This document shows, one piece after another, positions 54,852 through 64,000 of a stretch of 64,000 nt of DNA. Numbering within the stretch: the stretch's first letter is position 1; every line of letters begins with the position of its first letter. Made by a program: the position numbers and the translations under genes. The notes under the pieces were generated by a model. The model had not been told where the DNA came from, made no database searches, and saw only the letters and a list, made by a program, of their open reading frames with translations. The DNA is from Emmonsiellopsis sp. PD_33 (Eukaryota; Ascomycota; Eurotiomycetes; Onygenales; Ajellomycetaceae): the NCBI GenBank assembly GCA_032988165.1, contig JANTQF010000142.1, positions 1-64,000 on the forward strand, given 5' to 3'.

Positions 54852-55657
54852 TTTCTTATTTAGCGGCTGGGAAACAAACAGGGGGGGGGATTTGTGAAGG
54901 GGTTGGAGTGTATATATAGAGATGAGATAAAAACAACGGTGAAATCGAATTATTTATTTTATTTCGCAAAGTAGTTAGGTATCAATCGATTTAAAATTCT
55001 TCAAAACAACCAACTATGTAATGAAGAATTAATCGAAAGAAATGAAATGCCAGCCTCGCATTTTCAATTAGGGTTAATTTACTACTCCGTAGTATCTAGC
55101 CATTTCCCATTCTAATCCTTCACCACTGGCTACCACATGGCCATAGAGTCCAAGAGGATGTTTGCAGCCGTGACAAAGAAACCCGGGATAGCGGACTGGC
55201 TGTGTGGCATCCACGAAGGATCAATAGCTGAGAACAATACAAGACACCGTCCAACCCTGACGTCAATCCACATGTCTTGTGTTAATGTCTCTGTTGAATA
55301 TCTCTGTCTATAATCTCTCTATCCCGACTTCTGTTAACTACTATCTACTATCTATCTCTAATTCTCCCTCTAAGTACTATATCTCTCTCTCCCACCAAAG
55401 GGCGGTGAGCCATCCCGCGCTGTGATTGGCTGGCCCGCGGCATTACGGCGGCCTCCTTCCCGATCGGGCCTGCGAGGCAAAAAATAAAAAATACCAGCGC
55501 CGTCTCCTATCTTGGCTATCTTCTATCTTCAACTTCATCTTCAACTTCGTCTTCACTTCTATCTTCTATCTTCTATCCTCCAATCCCCCCTCTCCTCCCC
55601 TCTCCCTCCCCCGCAATGCCAGTCTAGGCGTCGTACACTTCCGAGCATATCCTAGAC
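54852..55657. promoter_or_regulatory. HMG-CoA reductase promoter and leader
   Basis: After the agx1 3' flank this contains a perfect bZIP/CRE palindrome TGACGTCA (55258-55265), about 390 bp before the start codon. It also has an inverted CCAAT (ATTGG near 55426) and TACTCCGTA at about 55082. A long CT-rich leader has repeated TCTTCTATC units (55515-55580). A three-codon uORF lies at 55616-55627. I saw no perfect sterol regulatory element. Confidence 0.6.
55616..55627 (+). promoter_or_regulatory. Minimal uORF in the HMG-CoA reductase leader
   Basis: ATG CCA GTC TAG encodes Met-Pro-Val and a stop. It ends 30 bases before the main ATG at 55658. It matters only if the transcript starts upstream of it, which the CT-rich leader suggests. 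Confidence 0.6.
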
Positions 55658-58600
55658 ATGAGAGGCTCCTGGCTCCTCCCCCAGCGTTTCCGCGACCTCA
55701 ACGCTGCCGACTCCCACCATGCGGGCTGGCTCAACCGGCGTCTGACCACGGTGCTGCAGTCTGTTTCGCGCAGGGCGTGTCTGCACCCCATCCACACCAT
55801 CGTCGTCATTGCCCTGCTCGCCAGCACTACCTATGTCGGCCTGCTCGAGGGCAGCCTGTTCGACGCCGTCAGAGACGTCGGCTCCAGCTCCGGCCAGCTG
55901 GATGTCGAGCCATTGTTGAAGGGGGCGAGGAATCTACGGCTCGGAGAGGCTACGGGCTGGAGATGGCAGATCGAGAATGCTGCCGGTGTGGAGGATGCTC
56001 GCGTATGTCTGACCGCGCATATATCTTAGTATGCCAGCTCAATGCTAAAATATTCCACATAGGACGCCCATCACCTAGCTCTGACGACCTTTGTTTTCCC
56101 CGATTCATCGTCCCGCTCCCCGCAAACCCCCCCGTCCGCAAAAAACGTGCCTTTCCCCCCCAATTGCTCGGCACTCCCCATCCCGGACACCCCGAATTTG
56201 CTCGCCCCAATCTCTCATGATTCCTCCCTGGCATTCACCGTTCCCTTTGATCAGGTCCCCGATTTCTTGAGGGCCGCCCAGGAGATTCCTGCCTCCCAGG
56301 ACTCCCAGGACGGAGAGGAGCAGAAGAAGTGGCTCATGAAAGCTGCCCGGAGCTCCGGCTCGCGCAGAGCGTTGCGCATTTGGTTGAACGACGCTTGGAA
56401 TTCCTTCGTCGACCTGCTCAAGGTACCCCTATAAACAATACCCCCTATTTACTAGCAATACTGACTGTTTACAGCACGCGGAAACCGTTGATATCATTAT
56501 CATGGTTCTTGGTTACATATCCATGCACTTGACTTTTGTGTCGCTCTTCCTTTCCATGAGACGTCTGGGCTCAAAGTTTTGGCTTGCGGCAACCGTCCTT
56601 TTCTCCGGAGTCTTCTCGTTCCTGTTTGGTCTTCTTGTCACCACCAAGCTCGGAGTACCCATCAACATGGTTCTCTTGTCAGAGGGCCTGCCTTTCCTGG
56701 TCGTCACCATCGGATTCGAAAAGCCCATCATTCTGACAAAAGCCGTACTCTCCGCCTCCCTCGACACCCGCCGCTCGTCTCCAAACTCCATCCAGGACGC
56801 CATCCAGAGTGCCATTAAAGCCAAGGGCTTTGAAATTGTTCGAGACTACTGCATCGAAATCGCAATCCTGGTTGCCGGTGCTGCCTCGGGCGTCCAGGGC
56901 GGACTTCGACAGTTCTGCTTCCTCGCCGCATGGATCCTATTCTTCGACTGTGTTTTGTTGTTTACTTTCTACACCACCATCCTCTGCATCAAGCTGGAAA
57001 TCAATCGCATCAAGCGCCATGTTGCCCTTCGCAAGGCCCTGGAAGAGGACGGCATCACCCGAAACGTGGCCGAGAATGTTGCTTCCAGCAATGACTGGCC
57101 TCGAATGGGGTCGAATGGAAACGAGGCCAATGGCGCTGCCAAGGGAAATGGTAACGGCATCTTTGGCAAGACGGTCAAGGCTAGCAGTGTTCCCAAGTTC
57201 AAGATCTTGATGGTGGGCGGATTCGTGCTCATCAACCTCTTCAACCTTTGCACAATTCCTTTCCGCAACCGCCAAGATGGACTCTTCCCTGCGCTTTCGA
57301 AATTGTCAAGTGTTTTGTCGCCCGCCCCTATCGACCCATTCAAGGTTGCCGAGAACGGACTCGATTCGATTTACGTTTCCGCAAAAAGCAAGCAGCAGGA
57401 AACTTTCGTGACCGTCCTCGCCCCGATCAAGTACAACCTCGAGTATCCCTCTGTGCATTACGCGGAAGCCGATGAGGGTGGCATTTTCGATATTGAATAT
57501 ACTGACCAGCTTTTGGATGCTGTTGGAGGCAAGGTTATTGAGAGTCTGTTAAAGAGCCTCGATGACCCGATCATCAGCAAGTGGATCATCGCCGCCCTGA
57601 CGCTAAGTGTTCTCCTTAACGGCTATCTTTTCAACGCCGCCAGGTGGAGCATCAAGGAGCCAGAACCCGTAAAAGAAGTGGTAAAAGAGCCCGAAGTTGA
57701 TCAGGAAAAAGAGCAGAGGAAACAGGAAATCAAGGCAAATGGCTCGCTCAGATCACGAGAGGAATGCGAGAAGTTGCTCAAGGAGAAAATGGCCCCCTTC
57801 TTGAATGATGAGGAAGTCATCGACCTCTCCTGCCGCGGCAAGATTCCCGGATACGCCCTTGAGAAAACAATGGAAGACCCAAGCATTCCCCGTATCGACG
57901 CGCTTACAAGGGCCGTCAAGATTCGAAGGGCCGTCGTCTCCCGTAACCCCACCACTGCTGACCTGACAGGCTCGCTTGAGGGCTCAAAGGTACCTTATAA
58001 AGATTACAACTACACTCTGGTCCACGGTGCCTGCTGCGAAAATGTTATCGGATATCTCCCACTGCCCCTCGGCCTTGCGGGTCCCCTCACGATTGACGGA
58101 CAGAGCTACTTCATTCCTATGGCTACAACTGAAGGTGTCCTCGTTGCCAGTGCCAGCCGTGGCTGCAAAGCCATCAACGCTGGTGGCGGTGCCGTTACCG
58201 TGCTCACTGGCGATGGTATGACCCGTGGGCCATGTGTTGCGTTCCCAACTCTTGCCAGAGCCGGTGCCGCCAAGATCTGGCTCGACTCGGAAGAGGGCCA
58301 AACTGTTATGAAAAACGCGTTCAACTCCACTAGCCGCTTCGCCCGTCTCCAATCTATGAAGACTGCTCTTGCTGGTACGAATCTCTTTATCCGGTTCAAG
58401 ACCACCACTGGCGATGCCATGGGTATGAACATGATCTCCAAGGGTGTCGAGAAGGCTCTTCAGGTCATGTCCACCGAGGCTGGATTCGACGACATGGCCA
58501 CTATTTCCGTGTCCGGGAACTACTGTACGGACAAGAAACCTGCCGCCATCAACTGGATCGACGGACGAGGAAAGGCCGTCGTTGCCGAGGCCATTATCCC

Positions 58601-59247
58601 CGGCGACGTAGTCCGAAGTGTTCTCAAGAGCGATGTCGACGCCCTCGTCGAACTCAACATTAGCAAGAACTTGGTCGGCAGCGCCATGGCCGGCAGCATC
58701 GGCGGATTCAACGCCCACGCCGCCAACATGGTCACCGCCATCTTCCTCGCCACCGGCCAGGATCCCGCCCAGAACGTCGAGAGCAGCAACTGCATAACCC
58801 TAATGAAGAAGTAAGTCCAACCCCATCTTCCCATAAATGACCCTCACTAACCCTACCCACAGCGTAAACGGCAACCTCCAAATCAGCGTCTCCATGCCCT
58901 CAATCGAAGTCGGCACCATCGGCGGCGGCACCATCCTCGAAGCCCAATCCGCCATGCTCGAGCTCCTCGGCGTCCGTGGCGCCCACCCTACAAACCCAGG
59001 CGAGAATGCCCGCCGCCTCGCCCGCATCGTCGGCGCCGCCGTCCTCGCTGGCGAACTTAGTCTGTGCAGTGCCCTGGCCGCTGGCCATCTTGTCAAAGCG
59101 CACATGGCGCATAATCGACCCGCAGCTCCTGCTGCTGGCACGGCAGCGGCAGCGGCCGCGCCGACGCGATCGGTAACGCCTGTGTCGGCGGCGGTGGGGG
59201 CGGCGAGTAGTGGTGGGCTGGGGATGACACCTGCTGCTGGGCGGTGA
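55658..59247 (+). CDS. hmg1: HMG-CoA reductase
   Basis: Exons: 55658-56002, 56063-56422, 56475-58810 and 58863-59247, giving 1141 residues. This ER membrane enzyme reduces HMG-CoA to mevalonate with two NADPH and is the control point of ergosterol synthesis. An N-terminal helix (IHTIVVIALLASTTYVGLLE) is followed by a lumenal domain. A sterol-sensing-type multi-helix block starts at about residue 236 (VDIIIMVLGYISMHLTFVSL, GVPINMVLLSEGLPFLVVTI, GFEKPIILTKAVL), and a linker leads to the catalytic domain from about 655. Catalytic residues are present: Glu in PMATTEGVLVASASRGCKA, Lys in TDKKPAAINWIDGRGK, Asp in FLATGQDPAQNVES and His in LVKAHMAHNR. The residue after HNR, Ser872 in the human enzyme and an AMPK target, is Pro here. 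The tail is Ala-rich. The 5' leader carries a tiny uORF. Confidence 0.97.
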
Positions 59248-60652
59248 GGGGTTGGTTTTTTTTTTTCCTTCTTCTGTTTCCGCCCGAGCAGTTGTTTTGT
59301 GACCACTGACACCAATGATACGAAGTCGGAAAGAAAAAAATTCTTGTGTGAATTTTGTGTGTTGAATTTCGTGTTTTGTTTTTCATGGAATATATGCAGC
59401 GGTTTTTTATTTAATATCCATTTCCTCTGGCTATTGTTTGTATAGTTTTTTTTTTTGTTTTTGTCTATTATTGGCTATTTGTAATGTCTGTTTTGTACTT
59501 TTTCTTCTTGTGTGTGTACAGAATCTGATAGGATGGATAGGTAGGAGGAAGATGCTTAAGGGGATGTAAAGCTTAAGGAAGGATGATAATACTAGATGAT
59601 AGAACCATGATGCAATATCATTCTTTAAATATATATATACATAATATAAAAAAAAACCACCTTCCTCACACTATAGTTCAGTTCAGTATGAGGACCAGAC
59701 AGAATATTCCCCCCCCCTTCTTCTTTGAGTCAGTAGACTTTTTGGGCTGGCTGCTGCAAACATCAATCTAGTTAGGGTTTAAGTTAAACTAGGTATTTAA
59801 AAAACTATGTAACCTAATCCTTCTGATGATACTATTTAAATTTCTAGTGGATAGGATGGGAGGGGGGAGGGAGGTTCATACTGTAAGAAAAGAAGGAAGA
59901 GGACAAGGAAACTAAACAACAAAAAAAAAAAAAAACCATTCATTCCTCCATCCATCCATCTATCCATCTATTCATTGTGGGGAGTGAACTTACAAATCCC
60001 TATCCCTCTGCAATTAAAATAAATTGTATTTCCCTGTCCCCTCACTAAAATTTACCCCAGAACTCGCTGACCGCGCTAATTAAAATACGCAGATGCTGGA
60101 TCCATTCGCCATTGACCAGCTACCGAAATAACCCGTGGACTAGTTGACTGACAGACTGGCTGGGCGGGTTTAAAGGGAACAGAAGGGATGTCTTGGGCTG
60201 ATAAAGGGGCGTAAACAATAGTTACCATACCGTACCGGGCCATACGTGGCGGTGGCTGCAGCTGTGGCTGGTAAAAACGCCCAGAACGCTCTGGCGTTTG
60301 GAAAGGGGCCGATCAGGGCTGTTTTGTGACCGTACGCCGTTACAGACACGGCCTGTCCTTGCGCAACTTCCTCGCTCACCTTCAACTTCTTCGCTCTCCA
60401 CGTCTATCTCTGTCTCTCTCTCTGTCTCTACTCTGCCTTCACCAACTGCGCCGCTCTCTTCGTCTGCCCTGCTCGCCCGCTGCATTCCAGTCTCCGCTCC
60501 CTCCGCGGTCTGATCCCGCTGCACCCACGTCCCGTCCCACGCCTGCGTTTCAGGGGATGGTGTAAGCGTGTCCAACTCCGCTTCCCTTCTCCCTTCCCTT
60601 CCCTCCATATCGCCCCGTTAACGAATCTCTCTCTGCTGTATTTAACGACTTT

Positions 60653-60697
60653 ATGACGCCTGCTATTCTCTTCCCCATGAGTCCGTCTCGCCCGTGA
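60653..60697 (+). promoter_or_regulatory. uORF in the spa2 leader
   Basis: ATG to TGA, 14 codons, with a second in-frame ATG at 60677. It is relevant only if transcription starts upstream of 60653. Confidence 0.4.
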
Positions 60698-60917
60698 TCC
60701 AGCCGCGCGCAACACACTGCTACTACCCTCTTTCAATCTCGCTCCGATCGACCGTCTAGACCGCCCATTCCTTTGGTGAAACATCTCGAACGAGCCAGAG
60801 AGGCCAGACGCCTTTGACCGGGGGACGAGGGAGAGAAAGAGAAAGAACACCTGTGGATCGGGGGGGGTGACAATATAATAATCCATAGATATTACACTTA
60901 GAAGAACTTCCTCGCCC

Positions 60918-60941
60918 ATGCCGGTGACCGCATCCGCATAA
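60918..60941 (+). promoter_or_regulatory. Short uORF 68 bases before the spa2 start
   Basis: ATG to TAA, seven codons (MPVTASA), then an A-rich stretch leads to the main ATG at 61009. Confidence 0.45.
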
Positions 60942-61008
60942 AACGAAAAAAAACCAAAAACGAAAAAAAAAAGGACCGACAACCCCCCCAACCCTTCTCG
61001 GGAATGTC

Positions 61009-64000
61009 ATGCTTGGTCGCTCACGGACAATGTCACCAGTTTCTACAGATGGAAGCGAATGGTCCGGGATCAACCAGTACCAGTCGATGGGCGGCAAGTC
61101 CGACCCGCCCATGTCCCCGGGCCTCCCTGGTCGGAGTGCGCTCGCGTCGCCGCCAATGTCCACAAGCGGGCCCCCCTATAGTCCGCTCGAAATGAATGCT
61201 CCGGGCAGTAGTGGTCCCAATGGACTGGCGCCGCGTCGTCCGGGAGAAATGCTGGGCCAGAACCCGTCTCCGCCCAGTTCGGTCACGTCGAGGTCGCGAG
61301 CGAGCGATGGCACACTGTCCGATCAGAAGAGTAAGAGATATAGGATGATGGAGGATATGCTGCTCAAGCACTATGGGGTGCTGAAACGGTTCTTGCAGGG
61401 GCAGGGCAATCAGGACCCTGCGGCTTCGAGATCGAGTAGAGCGCGTGACAAGTTGGTTAGGCTTTCGCCTGGTCAGGTTATGGAACTGAGTACGGATGTG
61501 TATGATGAACTGCTGCGTAGACAGGCTGCGTCGCCGAATAGGCCTGGCGGCCCTCGCGCCGATGTACCCCCCTATCTCCTCCCGCGACAGGAATTTCACG
61601 AGAAGCGCAATCAAGCCCGCCAAAAGTTATCGTCACTACTACAGCAGAGGTTCAAGGATCTCGCTACAGATGTGCTTTGCGAACTAGAACGACGATTTCC
61701 ACATTTCTCTGGCATGGATCTAAGTCGGAGGGCCAGCCCTGCACCTAGTGTTCGAGGCGGGTATGGATCTGGACCGGGACCAAATGGATATGGCCCCCCA
61801 CGACCTGATTCGAATGGACAGTATGGCTACGGCCCGAATGGCTATCCTCCTCCGCCGAGAACCCAATCGAGAGGTCCCACGCCTGGTGGGCCCGGACCAA
61901 GAGGCTTTCCGCCTGGTCCTGCCGCAGGCCGATTCCCGCCTAGAAATGGCTCGTTAAGTCAATCTCAGGGATTGGGAATTAATGGAGAGACTATTCCCGA
62001 AAACGCCCCGTTCCCCAAATCGTCCCAGAGTAATACCATTGTGCCTAATAAAAGTACGCTGGTGGAGGATGACGACGATGATGAAGCTGGGTATGATGAG
62101 GACGATGATGATAGACGGAGCGATGCGTTTGCGCTGGATAAGGTTCTGCAGAGTAGGAGGGGCACGACGACAACGTTAGGTGGTTCTGAGAGGGATAAGC
62201 AGTTGCTTGCGGAATCGCAGGAGCGGGTATCTGCGTTGGAGAAGAAGGTTGACGAGCTGGATGCGCAGCTGAAGACGAAGAGCGAAGAGGTTGATTCGTT
62301 GAGAGAGGAGCAGGATGCACGGTCTAATGTAGGTTTCTTCCGCTGTTTGGCAGTGCTCGAGGGGAGGGTCGATCTTCGCTGACTTGTTATTTATAGGCTT
62401 GGGACTCTGAGAGGCGAGAATGGGAGGGTATGAAGGATGAATGGGAGCGGGCGCGGGCTGAATTGGAGCATGCCCGCGCTGAATGGGACGATGTCAAAAC
62501 GGATTTGGAAAGGAAGTTGACGGATGCCCAAGATGCCAATGCCTCGTTACGTGCTGAGCTGGATGACGAACGAAGAGACAAGGAAGGCATGGAGGATAAT
62601 CTAGCGCAGCAGCGATACCTACAAGATGAACTGGCAGCGTTACGAAGAGATAAAGACGATATGGAGGACGATCTACGTCGGCAACTACAACAAGCCTTGG
62701 AACAGGCCTCGCAACCGGCTCCCCCACCGGTTCTAATCGGAGATGTAGATGGGGGAGCGTGGAAATCGCGATGCGAGGAGCTCGAGCGAGAGAACCAGCA
62801 GCTTAGAGAGGATCTTCACAGACAACGAGAGGTTACAGAGCAAGTTCGAAAAGAGGCTTCCAACTCCCTCCAGGAGATGCGCGCACTTTCTGAACGAACC
62901 CAAGCGCAATGGGAACGCGACGAGCAACTCACTCAAGACTTCCATCGCATGGAGGAGGAAGTCAAGATCTGGAAGAACAGGTACGCCAAGACGAAAACGC
63001 AGCTCCGCCATCTACGGTCATCGTCAATTGGGTTACCCGGCCATATACAAGACGCGACCCTTATTGCGAGGGAAAACGATCTAAGCCAGCCAGACGGACT
63101 GGTGAAGGATGTGCATCTCACGAAATTCCAGATATCCATTGATGAGCTGTTACGCACTGCTCGATCTGCAGCGCCTCCTGAGGTCCTCGAACAAATGAAA
63201 GGGGTTGTTCTTGCGGTCCGACATATTACCCAGGACATCGAGAAGGGTCAGGGCAATGGAGAGGAGATTTCCCATCTACGCAGCAGAGCAAAGACCCGGG
63301 TGTCTGCCACGGCAAACAACTTGATTACCGCCTCGAAGAACTTTGCAAATTCCAATGGCATATCCCCTGTGTCTCTTCTTGATGCTGCGGCTTCTCATCT
63401 TACAGCCGCTGTCGTTGAACTCATTCGAACGGTCAAGATTCGCCCCACCCCGGCAGATGAACTTGGAGAGGACGACGATGAAGACTTGGGCCCGATGCAG
63501 TCGCCTGCCTACTTCAGCGTCCCGCCTAGTCTGGGAAGACTAAGCGGAAACGACTCTGTTTATAGCGCCATCAGCTCGCCGCACTCGTTACGATCGGGGA
63601 GTAGAACCAACTCGCGCCTCCCTGCTCATAGAAAGACTTACTCGAACGGGCAGTTGCTTGCAGCTAATTTGAAGCCGGGCTTGGGCATTCGTGAGCTGGA
63701 TACCGAGCTGGAGGAACTTAGGGTAAGATGACCCCCAACCCTTCTCTGTCCTAATTGCAAGAACGAACCTGCTGACCGTCACTAGCTATATCTCGAAGAC
63801 CAAACCGAAGGTGTCGTCCAGTCTATCCAAGCCTTGGTTTCCAGCATCCGTGCTGAAGATGACATGTCCACTATTGGAACCCACATCGAAGTCATTTCGT
63901 CCGTCGTGAGCAAGGTTGTCTCTGCAACAGAACACGCCATGGCTCAGCCAGGGTCTAACCCCGCGCTCCGTGACCGCGCCGGTCCCGTAATCCAAGTGCT
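61009..64000 (+). CDS. spa2: Spa2 polarisome scaffold (3' end beyond window)
   Basis: Exons: 61009-62328, 62397-63722 and 63786 to beyond 64000. All joins are phase 0, with 953 residues visible. Spa2 scaffolds Bud6, formin and Pea2-type partners at hyphal tips. After a disordered start, two Spa2-homology (GIT-type) repeats occur at about residues 110-170 (MMEDMLLKHYGVLKRFLQGQ ... LSPGQVMELSTDVYDELLRR) and 185-230 (LPRQEFHEKRNQARQKLSSL, LQQRFKDLATDVLCELERRF). A Gly/Pro/Tyr-rich stretch and an acidic patch follow. A long coiled coil (about 400-660) comes next, then a conserved helical block (about 675-800: DVHLTKFQISIDELLRTARS, VLAVRHITQDIEKGQG, ASKNFANSNGISPVSLLDAA). An alternative start is Met at 61030 (MSPVSTDGSEW). 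Confidence 0.95.

Larger units (their letters stand above)
59248..61008. promoter_or_regulatory. HMG-CoA reductase 3' flank and spa2 promoter/long leader
   Basis: This is A/T-rich to about 60060, including a 14-A run at about 59925. Then it becomes GC-richer with CATACCGTACCGGG (60227-60240), followed by a CT-rich leader (60400-60620). Two upstream ORFs are visible: 60653-60697 (14 codons) and 60918-60941 (7 codons). No other gene is recognised. Confidence 0.55.

Noticed and set aside
57984..58718. 244-codon open frame on the minus strand opposite the HMG-CoA reductase catalytic domain
   Set aside because: It mirrors a highly conserved GC-rich coding region and has no domain, so it is a shadow frame.
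60428..60991. 187-codon minus-strand frame with a hydrophobic start
   Set aside because: It lies in the CT-rich spa2 leader, and the composition alone explains the frame.
61033..61623. 196-codon minus-strand frame opposite spa2
   Set aside because: Arg-rich product typical of an antisense shadow. The plus-strand Spa2 domains explain the region.
1..64000. CRISPR array, prophage, rRNA operon or secondary-metabolite cluster
   Set aside because: The DNA is fungal nuclear. No regularly spaced repeats, no rRNA, and no PKS, NRPS or terpene synthase domains were seen.

Overview
This window is nuclear DNA of a filamentous ascomycete (Pezizomycotina). The evidence is short introns (about 45-110 bp) with GT(A/G)NGT donors and CTAAC/CTAAT-like branch points, 5' leaders rich in C and T, two eukaryotic tRNA genes (one with an intron), and a fungal gene set: Bud6 and Spa2 polarisome proteins, a Vtc1 subunit, a SUR7-type protein and a fungal HMG-CoA reductase. 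The protein styles look like Eurotiomycetes, and Onygenales is my best guess. That is inference from protein style, not a search result.

Layout. 1-1268 (-): cysteine-rich secreted protein, cut by the left edge. 2805-6068 (-): Bud6/AIP3. 8705-12598 (+): Pbp1/ataxin-2. 12.6-15.6 kb: no gene recognised. 15606-18446 (+): Cex1/SCYL1-type pseudokinase. 19.6-30.2 kb is an accessory-looking stretch: DszA/NtaA-type flavin monooxygenase (+), F-box protein (-), tRNA-Gly(GCC) with intron, tRNA-Leu(AAG), a degenerate-looking PD-(D/E)XK nuclease-like gene (+), an SDR (+) and a PPPY/Ser-run/coiled-coil protein (+). 30684-31519 (-): Naa10/Ard1 acetyltransferase. 32054-33514 (-): secreted, probably GPI-anchored PI-PLC-like protein. 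34553-35662 (+): SUR7-family membrane protein. 36040-36852 (-): second SDR. 37413-39635 (-): 740-residue protein with a SUMO-interacting-type motif. 40214-41693 (+): Lst8. 42331-43068 (-): Tctex-1 dynein light chain, split into four small exons. 43885-44340 (+): Vtc1. 44.3-46.2 kb: AT-rich, with repeat remnants including a possible solo LTR. 46229-47188 (+): secreted six-bladed propeller related to fungal hetero-Diels-Alderase-type proteins. 49325-51610 (+): Ahc1-like zinc-finger protein. 53397-54851 (+): alanine-glyoxylate aminotransferase. 55658-59247 (+): HMG-CoA reductase. 61009 to the right edge (+): Spa2.

How the genes relate. Most are independently transcribed housekeeping genes and there are no operons. 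Two parts of the polarisome (Bud6 and Spa2) lie at opposite ends of the window. Lst8 (TOR complexes) and Pbp1 (a TORC1 modulator in yeast) are both present. No biosynthetic cluster is visible: the monooxygenase, the SDRs and the Diels-Alderase-like propeller each lack a PKS, NRPS or terpene synthase neighbour here. I did not find a clearly new multi-gene system. The most notable signals are small: a three-codon uORF just before HMG-CoA reductase, loss of the AMPK-type serine in that enzyme, a GC-AG intron and a long insert in Lst8, a frame-preserving intron in the SUR7 gene, two possible starts in the aminotransferase, repeated GTACC and TACGGAGTA promoter motifs, and the degenerate nuclease-like gene beside tRNAs.
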